64,000 bases of DNA from Stomoxys calcitrans (GCF_963082655.1 NC_081555.1:32101266-32165265); one strand, 5' to 3'. Positions 31,491 through 42,735 are shown, counted from the first letter of the stretch. Notes: generated by a model from the sequence alone, not told the origin. Made by a program: numbers and translations.

Positions 31491-32065
31491 AATCGATCAA
31501 ATAACTTGCGAACGTTCACATCCGCTATATCAGACAGGTTTTCAAAGAAATGAGAACTTAAAGTGTAACCCCTTATGTCTGCTAGTGCGAGACACACACA
31601 CAGAAGGTGTTCTTTAGTCTCTTTTTCTTCGATGTCTTCACAGCTTCTGCAAAAGTCGTTGCTGGCAACCCTCAATCTGTCAGCATATTTTCCAAATAGA
31701 CAGCGACCTGTCATGACGGACATAATGACTGAGACGTCTGTTCTAGCCAGTGACGGCAAAGCGATAGACCTCTTCAAGTCTAGATTAGGCCATATAGTTT
31801 TGGAATGTTCACAGCCTTCGGGTCTGGTCCTGAAAACTTAGCTTACATGTCGCTAGAGGCATACCCACAGTTTCCAATATCCCTGGAATGTGTAAGGTAG
31901 TTCCTAGTCTCGCAAGCTCGTCCGCTTTACAATTTCCAGGGATATCACTGTGGCCCGGCACCCAGAACATGTGAATTTTTAACTGTTCAGGCGTCTCGTT
32001 GAGAGATCTGCGACAGTCGAGGGCGGTTTTTGTGTTCAGAAATACGATCTCCAGGAATTTAATGG
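31490..32065 (-). mobile_element. Family A retrotransposon fragment, inverted
   Basis: The minus-strand frame 31,777-31,451 encodes 'LARTDVSVIMSVMTGRCLFG' and the knuckle 'CRSCEDIEEKETKEHLLCVC'. Upstream frames 32,065-31,800 hold the RNase H end in degenerate form. It is truncated at about 32,065 where tandem-core sequence begins. Confidence 0.8.
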
Positions 32066-32825
32066 GTCTTTAAATAGAGATATCGGTCTATGTGGCAGCT
32101 ATATTCAAATCTAGACCGTTTTGGGCCAAGTTGCAGAAAAATGTTGAAGAGCCTAACACAACTCACTGTCCCAAATTTCGACGAAATCGGACAATAAATG
32201 CGGTTTTTATGAGCCCAAAACCTTAAATCGAGAGATCGGTCTAAATGGCAGCTATATCCAAATCTAAACCGATCTGAACCAAATTTAAGAAAAATGTCGA
32301 GGGTCCTTACACAACTCACTGTCCCAAATTTCGGCGAAATCGGACAATAAATGCGCCTTTTACGGACCCAAAACCTTAAATCGAGAGATCAGTCTGTATG
32401 GCAGCTATATCCAAATCTGGACCGATCTGGGCCAAATTGAAGAAGGATGTCGAGTAGCTTAAAACAACTCACTGTCCGAGTTTCAACAAAATCGGATAAT
32501 AAATGTGGCTTTTATGGGCCTAAGACCCTAAATCATCGGATCGGTCTATATGGGGGCTATATCAAGATATAGCCCATCTTCGAAATTAGCCTGCTTATGG
32601 ACAAAAAACCAATCTGTGCAAAGTTTCAGCTCAATATCTCTATATTTTTAATTAAAGACTGTAGCGTGATTTCAACAGACAGACGGACATGGCTAGATTG
32701 TCTTAGATTTTTACGCTGATCAAGAATATATATACTTTATAGGGTCGGAAATGGATATTTCGAGGTGTTGAAAAAGGAATAACAAAATGAATATACCCCC
32801 ATCCTTCGGTGGTGGGTATAAAAAT
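32066..32825 (+). repeat. Tandem-core element E8, left end truncated
   Basis: Four core units of ~120 bp ('tcgagagatcggtctaaatg', 'acaactcactgtcccaaatt'), then the right module ('gatttcaacagacagacgga', 'tatatatactttatagggtc') and the right cap 'cccccatccttcggtggtgg' plus 'gtataaaaa'. The left cap is absent. Same core type as E5, opposite orientation. Confidence 0.75.
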
Positions 32826-32945
32826 TTTACTCAGCTGTTCTCATGACCTCACCTTATATATGCATCCTGGGATCCGGTTAGTATTGAGCAGTAGGTGGAC
32901 TTTTGGAGCGCCGTCCACCAGACCACAACACCATATAGCATTATA

Positions 32946-33151
32946 TTGGGTTGCCAAAAAAGTAATTGCTTTAATAAAACTTAGAATGAACTTTAATCAA
33001 ATATACTTTTTTTTAACACTTTTTCTAAAGCAAGCGAAAAGTAACAGCTGATAACTGACAGAAGAAAGAATGCAATTACAGAGTCACAAGCTGTGAAAAA
33101 ATTTGTCAACCCCGACTATATGAAAAATCCGCAACTGCAGTATATACCCAA
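32946..33151 (+). mobile_element. Mariner-type MITE, copy 5, internally deleted
   Basis: The left TIR is shortened (TTGGGTTGCCAAAAAAGTAA, then the usual GCGGATTTTTT is missing) and the right end has lost most of its TIR, retaining 'aaaatccgca' and a final 'cccaat'. The interior is otherwise like the other copies. Confidence 0.75.
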
Positions 33152-33164
33152 TGTATGACACGGG

Positions 33165-33660
33165 GTCTAAGCCCTCAACTTTTGCCAATGGCTCTCCTGC
33201 AGGTGTATAGGGCCAGAATTGCCTTTCTTGTCCTTTCCAAAATGTTAGATTTAAAGTTCAAATTCCTGTTCAGAAAAACACCCAGATATTTTGCGCTTTC
33301 TGTAAATGGAACATTCTCTCCTCCCAAGGAGACAGGTTCCACTGTAGGCAACTTTTATCTCCTGCTGAAAAGAAATACTTCTGTCTTGCACGTTTTTACG
33401 CCTAGACCACTTTCGGTAGCCCACTTTGCTGTTGCACGTAGAACTTCCTGAAGTATATCTCTTAGAGTGCTGGGAAACTTTACCCTAACCGCAATTGCCA
33501 TGTCATCAGCATACGCGACCACTCTTACACATTTTTCTTCCAGAGACAATAATATATTGTTAATGGCTATATTCCAAAGTAGAGGGCGTTAGTACACCTC
33601 CCTGAGGTGTTCCTCTGCTCACCCATCTTTTTAGATCCACATATCCCAAGCATATTTTTA
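33165..33660 (-). mobile_element. R1-like 'family C' fragment with intact YADD
   Basis: The minus-strand frame 33,549-33,355 reads 'VRVVAYADDMAIAVRVKFPS', 'LRDILQEVLRATAKWATESG' and 'KTCKTEVFLFSRR'. The continuation to 33,165 in other frames gives 'FKLKSNILERTRKAILALYT'. Upstream 'RGTPQGG' and 'SPLLWNIAINNILL' are recoverable near 33,560-33,650. The catalytic YADD box is preserved here, unlike in the 14.5-kb copy. Confidence 0.75.
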
Positions 33661-33944
33661 CTTGATATTATTTGGGGCCAAGTGCATGGGTAGGCCGATT
33701 GGGAAAGGTCTTTGGGAGTAGATTACAATATGTAAAACCAAATTTGGGATAAAATTGGTAAAGGAGGGTCTTTGAAAGTGTTGTACCCGATGAAATGAGT
33801 TTTCAAAATGCGTAACAAATTAACTAAACAAAACAATAAACGCGGATTCGAGAATGGCCATTAGGTTCAAATGTTTATATAAATAAGCCATTTTAAAGTG
33901 TATCATATCGCACAGAGCTTATCTAGATGTTGTTGTAGCCCGAT

Positions 33945-34025
33945 TTGCATGTGGAGGTGGCGATCCTCGTCAAGCTCCTGTAGGTGAGCAAGCTCGTTCT
34001 GCTATGTAGTAGTTATTGAGAGTTA
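33945..34025 (-). repeat. Dispersed repeat 'family D' scrap
   Basis: 'gtggaggtggcgatcctcgt' and 'caagctcctgtaggtgagca' are the complement of phrases at 6.9, 47.55 and 47.8 kb. The surrounding 33,661-34,560 is AT-rich with no recognised gene. Confidence 0.6.
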
Positions 34026-34559
34026 GAAATAATCGCAAAATTCGTGTGTTAACAATGTTCATAAGAGCTGACAAAGTTCAGCCCACCAATTCACTTTGTT
34101 GGCAAATTTCATAGCCGAATAATGCCGATAAAGGTTGACTATCAATTGGTGATTCTTATACTTTTTTTTATAATTCAACAATTCAGTTCTTTTTTACAAC
34201 AACAGCGCGATAGCTAAAAATTATCTTTCGAAATATTTCATCATATTTATTTCCGCCCATAAATGTTTTCTTAGTCATATTTTGTAAAGTGATTGCCTTA
34301 TCCAATAAAATGTCTATATAAGCGAAGTGCAGGTAGATATTTTCATCGAATATCAAGCGCATTTTCTACACATCTATAAAAGAATGTTGGCCTAGAAATC
34401 GACAAAATGTCAGCTTAGCAATTATCGTAGGCAATTTCTAGAATATTTCCCACACATGTAACTGAAAGTGAAGTAAGGGGGGGAAAAAAACAACATCAAA
34501 TATATAGTTTTAGGTTGTTAAAATAAACATAACTATTATTTATTTCAAAATTCTTTACA

Positions 34560-35364
34560 TGCAAGTCAATCGTTGTATGTATGTAAATATATAAAAATAC
34601 TGTAGAAATATTGTAGGACTACAATTTTATCTAGACTTTGTAAAAATAGATGTATTTATATATATATATGTATATATATGTATGCAGTTGCGTATGTATT
34701 TTGTTTTGTTTTTTTTTTTGTATTTTGTATTTGTTTTTACAGTTCAATTTATATCACAATCATTTGAATGAACGTTTTTCCAAAAATAAGTCATCTAATC
34801 TTGTTTTTCCAAAAAATAAAAATAAAATAAAATAAAAAATAATATATATAAGTAATCTTAAAGCTTTCAATTCAATAAAACAGTACAACATTTCTTCTTA
34901 AGAATAGAAATTTTTATATCATTATAGATAATGTTTGTTTGTTTGTATGTAAGTGTATATTTACATAACCTCTCTTTCAAATATATGTATGTATGTGTGT
35001 GTGTGTTTGCAGATATGGTAACACAACGGCATTTCCGGCTCCTGCTCTGTTCAGGCCGTTCGTTCGTTCATCCCTATTGCATTCATAGTTTATTCATAAT
35101 TGTATAGATATATATGTGTGTGTGTATGTATGTATGTGTGTATATGAAAAAACTATTGTCCTTTTGTTTTTAAATTAATGCTTAACTTTTAAATATTTTT
35201 TTTTTTTGCTTAAGTGCTAGGTGGTTGTTGTTGATATGTTTTAATTGTATTGAGTTTTTTTGTTTTCTCTCTTATAAGACGATGGATTCAAATCCAATGG
35301 CATACATTCTTCATAAATGTTAGGGGAGCAAAGGCATTTATTATTATTTTCATATATATATATT
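34560..35364 (-). other. Probable brk 3' UTR and flank
   Basis: Low-complexity A/T, (TATG)n and (TG)n tracts follow the brk stop. Minus-strand AATAAA signals occur close after the stop (about 35,337-35,342) and further on near 35,088 and 34,538. Which is used cannot be told from sequence. Confidence 0.4.
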
Positions 35365-37722
35365 CTAAGCTAATATAGCTATGGGGGAATTGGGCTCTGA
35401 GGGGGTGCGCGACTCCTGTTCCAACCAGCGTTCTACGTGTTTGGAGCGCTGCAAGTTTATCTGCTCCTGGTGTAGCGAGTGCATTTGCAGGCTAAGGCTG
35501 TAGGTTCGGTTGTAGGCGTAAGAGGATTCACCGCGAGAGGAGAATGACGAATCGCTGTAGGTGGAGGATGAACTTTCGTAGCCCGATGACGAAGGAGATC
35601 CCTTGGGGCTGCGGAAGGAGGTGGGCGAGATGGTGGGAATGGAGGTGAAGGCACTTTTCATATTCTCTGATGTCTTAACTTCGGCAGGAAAATTCGCATT
35701 TTCGGAGGGCATGGTGAAGGCATTGTCTTTCATGGAGAACTGAAATGTAGCGCCGCCGCCGCCACCGCCACCCTGACAATGAGCCGTCGCTATGTCATAA
35801 CAGTGTGGCGGCGGTGAAAGACTTGCCGTATACCGTATCCAGGGACTAGCCTCTCTTGACTCGCCATATTTCATATCAGTGCTGGCACTGCTAACCGCTG
35901 TGCTGTTCTCAGAATCAGCATCGGTGTCGAGTAGGTATGGCTTGAATAGTTTTACCGGTTTAGAAGGTGGCAGTTTCTCCTCCGTGCCCACCTCGATCTC
36001 CACTTCATCTTCGTCGCTGTGAGAGTTCGTGGCATGATCGTTGTCTTCTTCGTTGGTGTCTTTTAGTTTTAGCTGCTTCTCGGATAGCTCTGTACAATTG
36101 TCATCCGTGTTATGGCACGTCGCACTCGACCCCTTACGTTTCCGGTGCGTCAAATCGACAATGCTGCTGTGGCTGCTGTTGTTGGTGTGGCTATCCATGT
36201 TCATCTTGGCAGGCTCTTGGTCTTTTTTGGGCGCCGCTGGCAAATCAGGCTTCAGATTTCGGCGTGTACGCAGAGACAAGTCCATGGGACCCAAAGGATA
36301 TACCAGCGGTGAGTAAACACCATCTTCCTTGAATTGATATAGGCTTGTTGATTGGTGGTATTCGTGGCGTGGGTAGCTGACTTTGGGTCCACTGTTCGCT
36401 GCTTCTTTTGATTCCATCATATTCTCGGAATTTGTTTTAGAATCGGCATGTTCCGATTCACCTACTACTATGGCAAACCCATTGACAGCGGCAGTGGCGG
36501 CGGTAAGGGAGGCAGCAGCTGTTGGTGGTAAGGCATTCACATTCACTTCGGGTAGACTTAGTGACGGCAAAAACGATGACTGTTGCTTGTCTGATGACTG
36601 ATGTGTTAGTGCCTGTGTATACGACGCCAGATTATGGTATTGATACGGTTGGTGTTGTTGTTGTTGCTGTTGCTGTTGTTGGGCCTGCTGATGTATGTGT
36701 TGAGATGGATGAGAAATATGGTGTGCTAATATCGGCACTGGCAGTTGAACTGTTGCAGGTGTATGATGGTGTATATATGCTGGGATTCCGTAATGATGGT
36801 GATGATGGTGGTGGAGCAGGGGTGACATTGCTGTGACTGCGTTGCTGCTGGCACTGATTATCGATGTGGGACGCAAAGGCGAGGGGACCACAGAGTCGGT
36901 GGGACACATTGAAGAACCATTAGAGGATGGCTGGCTTGTAATAGTCATAGCAGCTCCGGCTGCAGCTGCAACCACTGCAGCTAAATTGGCGGCGGAGAAT
37001 ACCCCTTGGCTGGGTGTCGTTGCGGTTGTCACTCCCGACGACACGGATGCCGACGATGCGGATGGCAGGGATGGCACAATTATTGCACCGCTATGAGGTG
37101 CTTCCGATCTTACAGCTTCTAATCCCAAATGGCCATGTTGGCTGTTTGCTCCATATGGGGAAACACTTAACAGTGAGGCGGCAGTGGCAGAGGGAATGGA
37201 AGACTTTTGCGATTGCTGATGCATGCTGATGTTATGAAACTGATGTTTCACCGTATTCTGATTGATATTCGCCACCGATGATCTTAGACTAGACTCGCAC
37301 TGCAGCCATTTCTGTATCTGCCTGCGATGTATGTTGTATTTGCGGGCTGTAGCCCTTTGATTGCCTTTGCAATCGTTGTCATTGCGATACGACTCCAGAA
37401 CTTGTAGCTTAAATTGCGGTGTAAAGATGCGGCGTGAGCCCATTTTATGGCTATTATTTCCGTTTCCACTTGTTGTGTTGTTGGAAACGCCACCACCTAG
37501 GTGATGGCTCCCGCACATTCCTTCGTTTAACACACATGTTTTCTTACAGCTGCTCAACTGTTCGGCGGTGGCGCTTGCAGTTCGCTCATCTCTATTTTCG
37601 TTTTTGATAACTACCGTTCTGCCATTTGTCGTAGTCGTCGTCGTCGTTGTCATAGCCTGGCGCCGACTTTCTACTGCGCCACTCTTCATCGCACAGTTAT
37701 TGCTACTTTCATTATTTTCCAT
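35365..37722 (-). CDS. brk: Brinker transcriptional repressor, single exon, 785 aa
   Basis: Nuclear repressor of Dpp/BMP target genes. Residues 94-150 form the Brk DNA-binding domain: 'GSRRIFTPQFKLQVLESYRN', 'GNQRATARKYNIHRRQIQKW' and 'LQCESSLRSSV', a four-helix fold that binds GGCGYY sites. Co-repressor motifs are PMDLSLR at 479-485 (CtBP), FKPY at 593-596 (Groucho-type) and a weaker VDLT at 522-525 beside a basic HRKRK stretch. Low-complexity runs are Thr 25-32, His 304-310, Gln 348-356 and Gly 651-657. The Drosophila protein is also intronless and somewhat shorter (about 700 aa), so the extra length sits in the homopolymer-rich middle. Start chosen: first ATG, in context 'AAAAGATGG'. No frameshift. 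Family identity is secure from the DNA-binding domain plus both co-repressor motifs. Confidence 0.95.
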   Translation of the reverse strand: MENNESSNNCAMKSGAVESRRQAMTTTTTTTTNGRTVVIKNENRDERTASATAEQLSSCKKTCVLNEGMCGSHHLGGGVSNNTTSGNGNNSHKMGSRRIFTPQFKLQVLESYRNDNDCKGNQRATARKYNIHRRQIQKWLQCESSLRSSVANINQNTVKHQFHNISMHQQSQKSSIPSATAASLLSVSPYGANSQHGHLGLEAVRSEAPHSGAIIVPSLPSASSASVSSGVTTATTPSQGVFSAANLAAVVAAAAGAAMTITSQPSSNGSSMCPTDSVVPSPLRPTSIISASSNAVTAMSPLLHHHHHHHYGIPAYIHHHTPATVQLPVPILAHHISHPSQHIHQQAQQQQQQQQQHQPYQYHNLASYTQALTHQSSDKQQSSFLPSLSLPEVNVNALPPTAAASLTAATAAVNGFAIVVGESEHADSKTNSENMMESKEAANSGPKVSYPRHEYHQSTSLYQFKEDGVYSPLVYPLGPMDLSLRTRRNLKPDLPAAPKKDQEPAKMNMDSHTNNSSHSSIVDLTHRKRKGSSATCHNTDDNCTELSEKQLKLKDTNEEDNDHATNSHSDEDEVEIEVGTEEKLPPSKPVKLFKPYLLDTDADSENSTAVSSASTDMKYGESREASPWIRYTASLSPPPHCYDIATAHCQGGGGGGGATFQFSMKDNAFTMPSENANFPAEVKTSENMKSAFTSIPTISPTSFRSPKGSPSSSGYESSSSTYSDSSFSSRGESSYAYNRTYSLSLQMHSLHQEQINLQRSKHVERWLEQESRTPSEPNSPIAILA

Positions 37723-40250
37723 CTTTTAGGTATTTTTAGGTGCAAAAAGCGTAACAAGTTTTAATTTTTTTAACATTAATATATACACATATACTAATTA
37801 TTAATAATATAGGCACTTCCGTTCACAATCAAAGTTTTTCTTTAGAATTTTTGATTTGATTTTAAATCATTTATAATAAAAAATAGTTTTTGTTTTTGTC
37901 TGATGACGATATATGTTCTATGTAAGGTAGTCCGTTGGTGGCGGTAATAATAATAATGATTTTAACACTTCACTCTTTTATTATTAGTTTTTTTTCTTTT
38001 GGTTCTGTGTCAGTTGTTGTAATAACTCATTCCCACGGCTATTTCTATGGTTGCGACCGAACACCTTCAAATCCAAAACACAAGTGTTATGCGTTCTAGT
38101 TCGAAGACTCGTTCTAGTTGTTTTGCTATGTGTGCTATAGTAATTGCTTGCCTTAGTGTTCTTCTACCGACCGAAACAACATCGTAGTTGTTGGCTGGCT
38201 GGCTGGTTGGCTGTCGTCGGTTTGTCTCTTGGCGTGAATGTGGTGTATAAAGAGTGTTTTGTTGTAGTTTTTGTTGTTGGTTCGTCGCCGTCGTCGTCGT
38301 CGCCGTATTCTTTCACTGATTCTAATTGTTTGCTTGAGTTCTTTTCATTTTTTGTGTTGTTTTTTTTTTTTTGTTTTACTGAATTGAATTGTGAGGGCGA
38401 CAAGCAAGTGTGGGACACGAGGTGTGAAACGAACGAATGAAATATACAAACAGCGCGGCGGCACAATAACAAGAACACACGTTCGATCGCTGTGTTTTTT
38501 CTCTTCCAACTAACTAAGAAACTCTGTAGAAGTATATTTTAATGTTCAATTCGCCAGACACTGGCAGACATTCTGGCTCTAGGTATTTCCAATGTGGTGG
38601 TGCCACACACACACACACACAGTCATACATTCCCTTACCGACCCGAATACACCATGCACAACGAGTTTCTTTCAGCGCGGTGTGTGGTTCAATGCATGGG
38701 TGTGAGTGTGGGTATGCATGAATGTGAACACACTCATTACTCACTCTCTCTCTCTCCTAAATATCAACTGTTGCTTTGCTTTGCTTTGCTTCGGTGGCTA
38801 GCTGGCTGGCTGGCTGGTTAGCTGCTGTCGCTGTGTGCTATGCGTGTAGGTAGAACAACTAAAATGAAATGTTCTTTCTCATTGATACACAGAGAGACGG
38901 ATGGATGCATGGACGGACAAACGAATGGACGACTCAACGTCTCGGCCCGTTCAATCGTTGCCGTTGTCGGCATGCACGTGTGCATTTGTGTTGGGGTATC
39001 TGTGTGTGCTTTCGTCGGCATGTGTAGGAATAGGAGGACGGACGGATGGACGGACGAATGGATGGATGGACGTAGGGGCCAACATGTGCGCCTGTGTGTA
39101 TGGCCATTGATTGACGAAGAAAAACAACCGCCGCTTAAGTAGTTGGTACGTATGTATGTATGTATGCAGACGTGGACACTACACTCTACATTCGTTCACT
39201 CACTAGTTTTGACTTATGTATGAGCTGATAAGCACTTGATATTTTTATACGTACTACATTTCTACATACATATATGTATGTACGTATACTATATGCACCA
39301 CACTCAGCACTGTGTTATTTCACTTCGCGAATTGCTGGCACATATGCACATAAGTATGTAAATACTACATACTATATGTAAGAGATGTGCTAAAATTATA
39401 ACAAAACAAATCAAAATCAACAACATTAGAATGCATGCAAGCATCCCAAAAATTAACTTGCACTTTTCACTATTCTTGTGCATAGAAAACCAACTGCAAC
39501 ATAGGTACAATGTAAATTATACTATAAATATGCACATACATCTATATGTACATACATGTACATATTATACACAATTAGATATGCTAAATAGTATATAGGA
39601 ATCGTTGGCGCATTCAGGATCTTTCCAACAACATGGAGCATATCGACGACGATCGACACACCTCTAATAGTTTAACCGATTTCGCCAAGAAAACTCTGCG
39701 GTCATACATGTGTATGCAAACATACACAACACTCGTACACGCATGCACACGTACTATATGTATGTACATGCTACACAGGCGGCTTACACTCATGCACACA
39801 TTCATGAATGTGTTTAATGCCCATGCTGGATGGGGAGACAAACGGGCACCACATTTTCTAGACATACAATTAAAAGTTAAACTTTTTAAATCGGAAATTC
39901 TCTTATATGCCCATGTACATATGTCTACATGGGTATACGTACCCAGTCGCTAATGAGCTAGTACAAAAACCAGGATTAAAAAGTTTATTTAAATACCCAT
40001 ACATATAAATATATGTGTTCGTATTAATATTAAGTTCCTATAGGTCGATAGTCAGTTGAAAATTATGTGACTAAGAACCCATATAACTCACCTTAGGTGA
40101 CTAACTGCCAAAATCCCTAACATTCGTTTGCCCAATCCTTAATTCGTTTGTCAAATCTTCGAAATCAGCTGTATTTCCTTTATAAAATCAGCTGATTTCA
40201 CGGAGTTGGCGAATGGATCAAGTGACAAAAATTTAGAGGTTTTGGGAGTA
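37723..40250 (-). promoter_or_regulatory. brk 5' UTR and proximal upstream region
   Basis: Apparently unique DNA free of recognised transposons. It is rich in simple repeats: GGCT runs at 38,190 and 38,805, (CA)n at 38,606, CT-rich 38,740-38,755, (GGAC/GGAT)n at 38,895-39,070, GTAT runs at 39,150. No TATA box was placed with confidence. ORFs here are low-complexity and spurious. A brk-type Mad/Medea/Schnurri site was looked for by eye and not found in this interval; the nearest convincing pair lies at 52.7 kb. Confidence 0.45.
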
Positions 40251-40419
40251 AATGTTGCTTTAGCTGAACTTAGAACCATTTTTCCATCCATCTAACCATC
40301 GCCAGCGATTTATGCACCGAACTTAGAATAGATTTCCAAACACCTAGATCTCTGCACTCTTTCTCTAATTTGTGACACCTAGTTTTGAAAAGACTTTCTC
40401 CACTTGATCTTTCCGTAGA

Positions 40420-40505
40420 AGATTTGATTGTTGTGGGCAAATTTGTAAATGGAGGTGACGGTCCTCGTCAAGCTCCTGTATGTGAGCAAGCGATAGCAGC
40501 GGGAA
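40420..40505 (-). repeat. Family D scrap
   Basis: 'gtaaatggaggtgacggtcc' and 'tcgtcaagctcctgtatgtg' match the complement of the 47.5-kb repeat. It directly abuts a family B fragment. Confidence 0.55.
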
Positions 40506-41850
40506 CATGGAAGGAATGGATGAAGTTTCTGATCGGATGCCTGATGTCGAGTGCACGAGGCACTGCTGCCAGCGGCACAGTCTTGGATTGACGGAACCCT
40601 AGTATTGTCATCTAGAAGATTATGTTACACGGATGGATCAAAGCTAGAGGACAGAATCAGCCTGGCGGTCTACATTGAGAACCCAAGGACTGAGATCTGT
40701 TTTAAACTGCCTGACCATAATACGGTCCTGCAGGCGGAGATCTGGGCGATCACGGAATGCGTGAGGTGGTGTGGTGCTACCGCGAGGACGTCGAGTAGAA
40801 AAATCTTTACGAACAGTAAACAGGCCATAAGGTCAATAAAAACTAGGGCGGTAAGGTCACGAACAGTATTGCAGTGTAAAAATTGCAAATTTTGCCCATG
40901 AACATTCCACTAAGGAACAGGGGAAAACTTCTCACATATCAATGAGTGCAGTTCGATTCAAGTTTAAGCTCAATGATGAGGGGCCTCCTTTTTATAGCCG
41001 AGTCCGAACGGCGAGCCGCAGTGCGACACCTTTTTGGAGAGAAGTTTTACATGGCATAGTACCTCACAAATGTCGCCAACATTAGGAGGGGAAAACCACC
41101 GCTGAAAATCAGTTTTTTCTGATGGTCTCGTCAGGATTCGAGCCCAGGCGTTCAGCGCCATAGGCGGACATGCTAACCTCTGCGCTACGATGGCCTCCAG
41201 TATTGCAGTGTAAGAAGGAGATTAACGGCTTCTCTGAGGATGGCACAATCCGCATCGTTTGGGTGCCGGGCCATAGCGGAGTAACTGGGAATGAGAAGGC
41301 AGACGATTTGGCAGTGAAGGCCAGATAACTGCTGTCAATAAACTTGGTTAACCCGAAGCCTTTTGGGTCGACGCAGTCCGATTTAAGGGCGACGAACGCA
41401 CATGTAACACTGTGGAACAGCGAAACAGTAGGTAGGACGGCGAAAATCCTATGGGGTGATCCGTATCGTAAGAGGACGAGGCTATTACTGAAAGTAAGAA
41501 GGAGGTCAGTATAGCTATGCGGTAAGTTTTAGTATGTGTAGAGCCTGTGGGGAAGAGGATGAGACGTTGGAGCATTTTCTATATCAATTCACGGCTTTCG
41601 CGGCTAAAAGACACTGGTACTTAGGTGGGGACACAAAACCGGACATGAACCCACTTGAGGGAGTGGTATGGAAAACAAGGATTTTGTATGGAGCACGGAA
41701 TTCTTAACTTAAAATTTTCCTTTTCAAGGTTACTTTTAAGTTTTTAGAACGCACAACAAGCTGATTACTGGTATAGGTGTATGTCCATAGCGACATTGGG
41801 CGGATCAATATCAGCACCCTCTTTTCAACCTTACCTAACCTTACATCCGT
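40506..41850 (+). mobile_element. Family B retrotransposon, RNase H to 3' end, split by a SINE
   Basis: RNase H begins at 40,615 with 'LCYTDGSKLEDRISLAVYIE' and 'VLQAEIWAITECVRWCG'. The third acidic position is mutated ('IFTNSKQAI' for FTDSK). It is interrupted at 40,880-41,198, then resumes at 41,214 ('VPGHSGVTGNEKADDLAVK') and runs through the zinc-knuckle region near 41,540 to a 'CTTACCTAACCTTAC' tail at about 41,845. Confidence 0.8.
40880..41198 (-). mobile_element. Full-length tRNA-derived SINE (type 1) with target-site duplication
   Basis: On the minus strand it starts GGAGGCCATCGTAGCGCAGA. It has an A box TAGCGCAGAGG and a B box GGCTCGAATCC, spaced as in tRNA genes and expected to serve as an RNA polymerase III promoter. 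A ~240-bp body follows, ending 'gttcatgggcaaaatttgca'. The 15-bp sequence AGTATTGCAGTGTAA flanks it at 40,865-40,879 and 41,199-41,213, and both are identical, so the element boundaries and its insertion into family B are certain. Eight other fragments of the family occur in the window. Confidence 0.93.
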
Positions 41851-42075
41851 TAGTTCAGACAAATCCCCAAAGTAATGAGAATCTAAAGTGGAATTTCGGC
41901 TGCTTGCCATTGCAGGACCCACACAAACAGCACATGTTCTATAGTCTCCTCTTCCTCAGCGTCTTCAGTGGTTATTTGCAATCCTTGAAATTTCAGCATG
42001 TTTTCTGATCAGACAGTGATCTGTCATGACGGACACAATGACTGAAATCTCTGTTCTGGGCAAAAGTGTTTTTCG
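41851..42075 (-). mobile_element. Family A fragment (zinc-knuckle region)
   Basis: 'caaagtaatgagaatctaaa', 'tagtctcctcttcctcagcg' and 'tctgtcatgacggacacaat' parallel the family A 3' end at 31.5-31.8 and 17.7-17.9 kb, but diverged. It encodes a 'VSVIVSVMTDHCLIRKHAEI' remnant on the minus strand. Confidence 0.65.
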
Positions 42076-42139
42076 GAGCCCTAAAACCTTCATTTTGAAA
42101 TCATCTTTCATTCGCTGCTCTTTGGGCTTCATCCTGAAG

Positions 42140-42245
42140 ACTAACACAATGAGTTTTAGCTTACTGATAAGGCATCTCCTTCTCATAGGCGAGTCCGAAG
42201 GGCGGGCCACAGTGCGACGCCAGAAGATATTGTAGGCCTCAGGCG
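42140..42245 (-). mobile_element. Type 1 SINE body fragment
   Basis: 'ttagcttactgataaggcat', 'aggcgagtccgaagggcggg' and 'ccacagtgcgac' match the SINE body. Confidence 0.55.
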
Positions 42246-42299
42246 GACTTCTTTGTAGGGATTTTTAAGCACTATCCAGCAAAGAAACAAAAAAATTGA

Positions 42300-42735
42300 A
42301 ATCGGACCACAAACGAAGATTTGGCAGCTCCATCAAATTTACCAAATAACGAGGTGACCAACGGTCAAAAGGCGTCCGTACAACCTAAGGCATTGACATT
42401 TTTCAAGTACCTCACAAAAACATCTAACAAAAAATTATGGAAATCGAACCACAAACGAAGATTTGGCAGCCCCAACAAATTTTCCAAATACCGAGGTGAC
42501 CGACTTAAGGAGTCTGCCAAAAGGCGGCCGGGCAAGATAGGGCCTTGAAATTTTACACACCATCCAGCTGACATCTCAGCTCTAACCGTTCCATTTTCAA
42601 TTTCAAAAAGATATCTCTACACATTCTCAGGGCAAGATAGGGCCTTGAAATTTTACACACCATCCAGCTGACATCTCAGCTCTAACCATTCCATTTTCAA
42701 TTTCAAAAAGATATCTCTACACGTTCTCAGACGTC
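42300..42735. repeat. Local duplications: 100-bp tandem pair and a diverged 142-bp pair
   Basis: 42,531-42,630 is repeated at 42,631-42,730 with very few differences ('ggcaagatagggccttgaaa' ... 'gatatctctacacattctca'). Just upstream, 'accacaaacgaagatttggc' occurs at about 42,306 and 42,448 with similar following text. Origin unknown; 42,736-42,995 is unassigned. Confidence 0.75.

Noticed and set aside
35967..37229. Plus-strand open frames opposite brk
   Set aside because: Shadows of the brk coding region, produced by its low-complexity codons. No independent signals.
38144..39142. Several 70-105-codon frames upstream of brk
   Set aside because: Built from microsatellites (GGCT, CA, GGAC); they occur on both strands with no conserved features.
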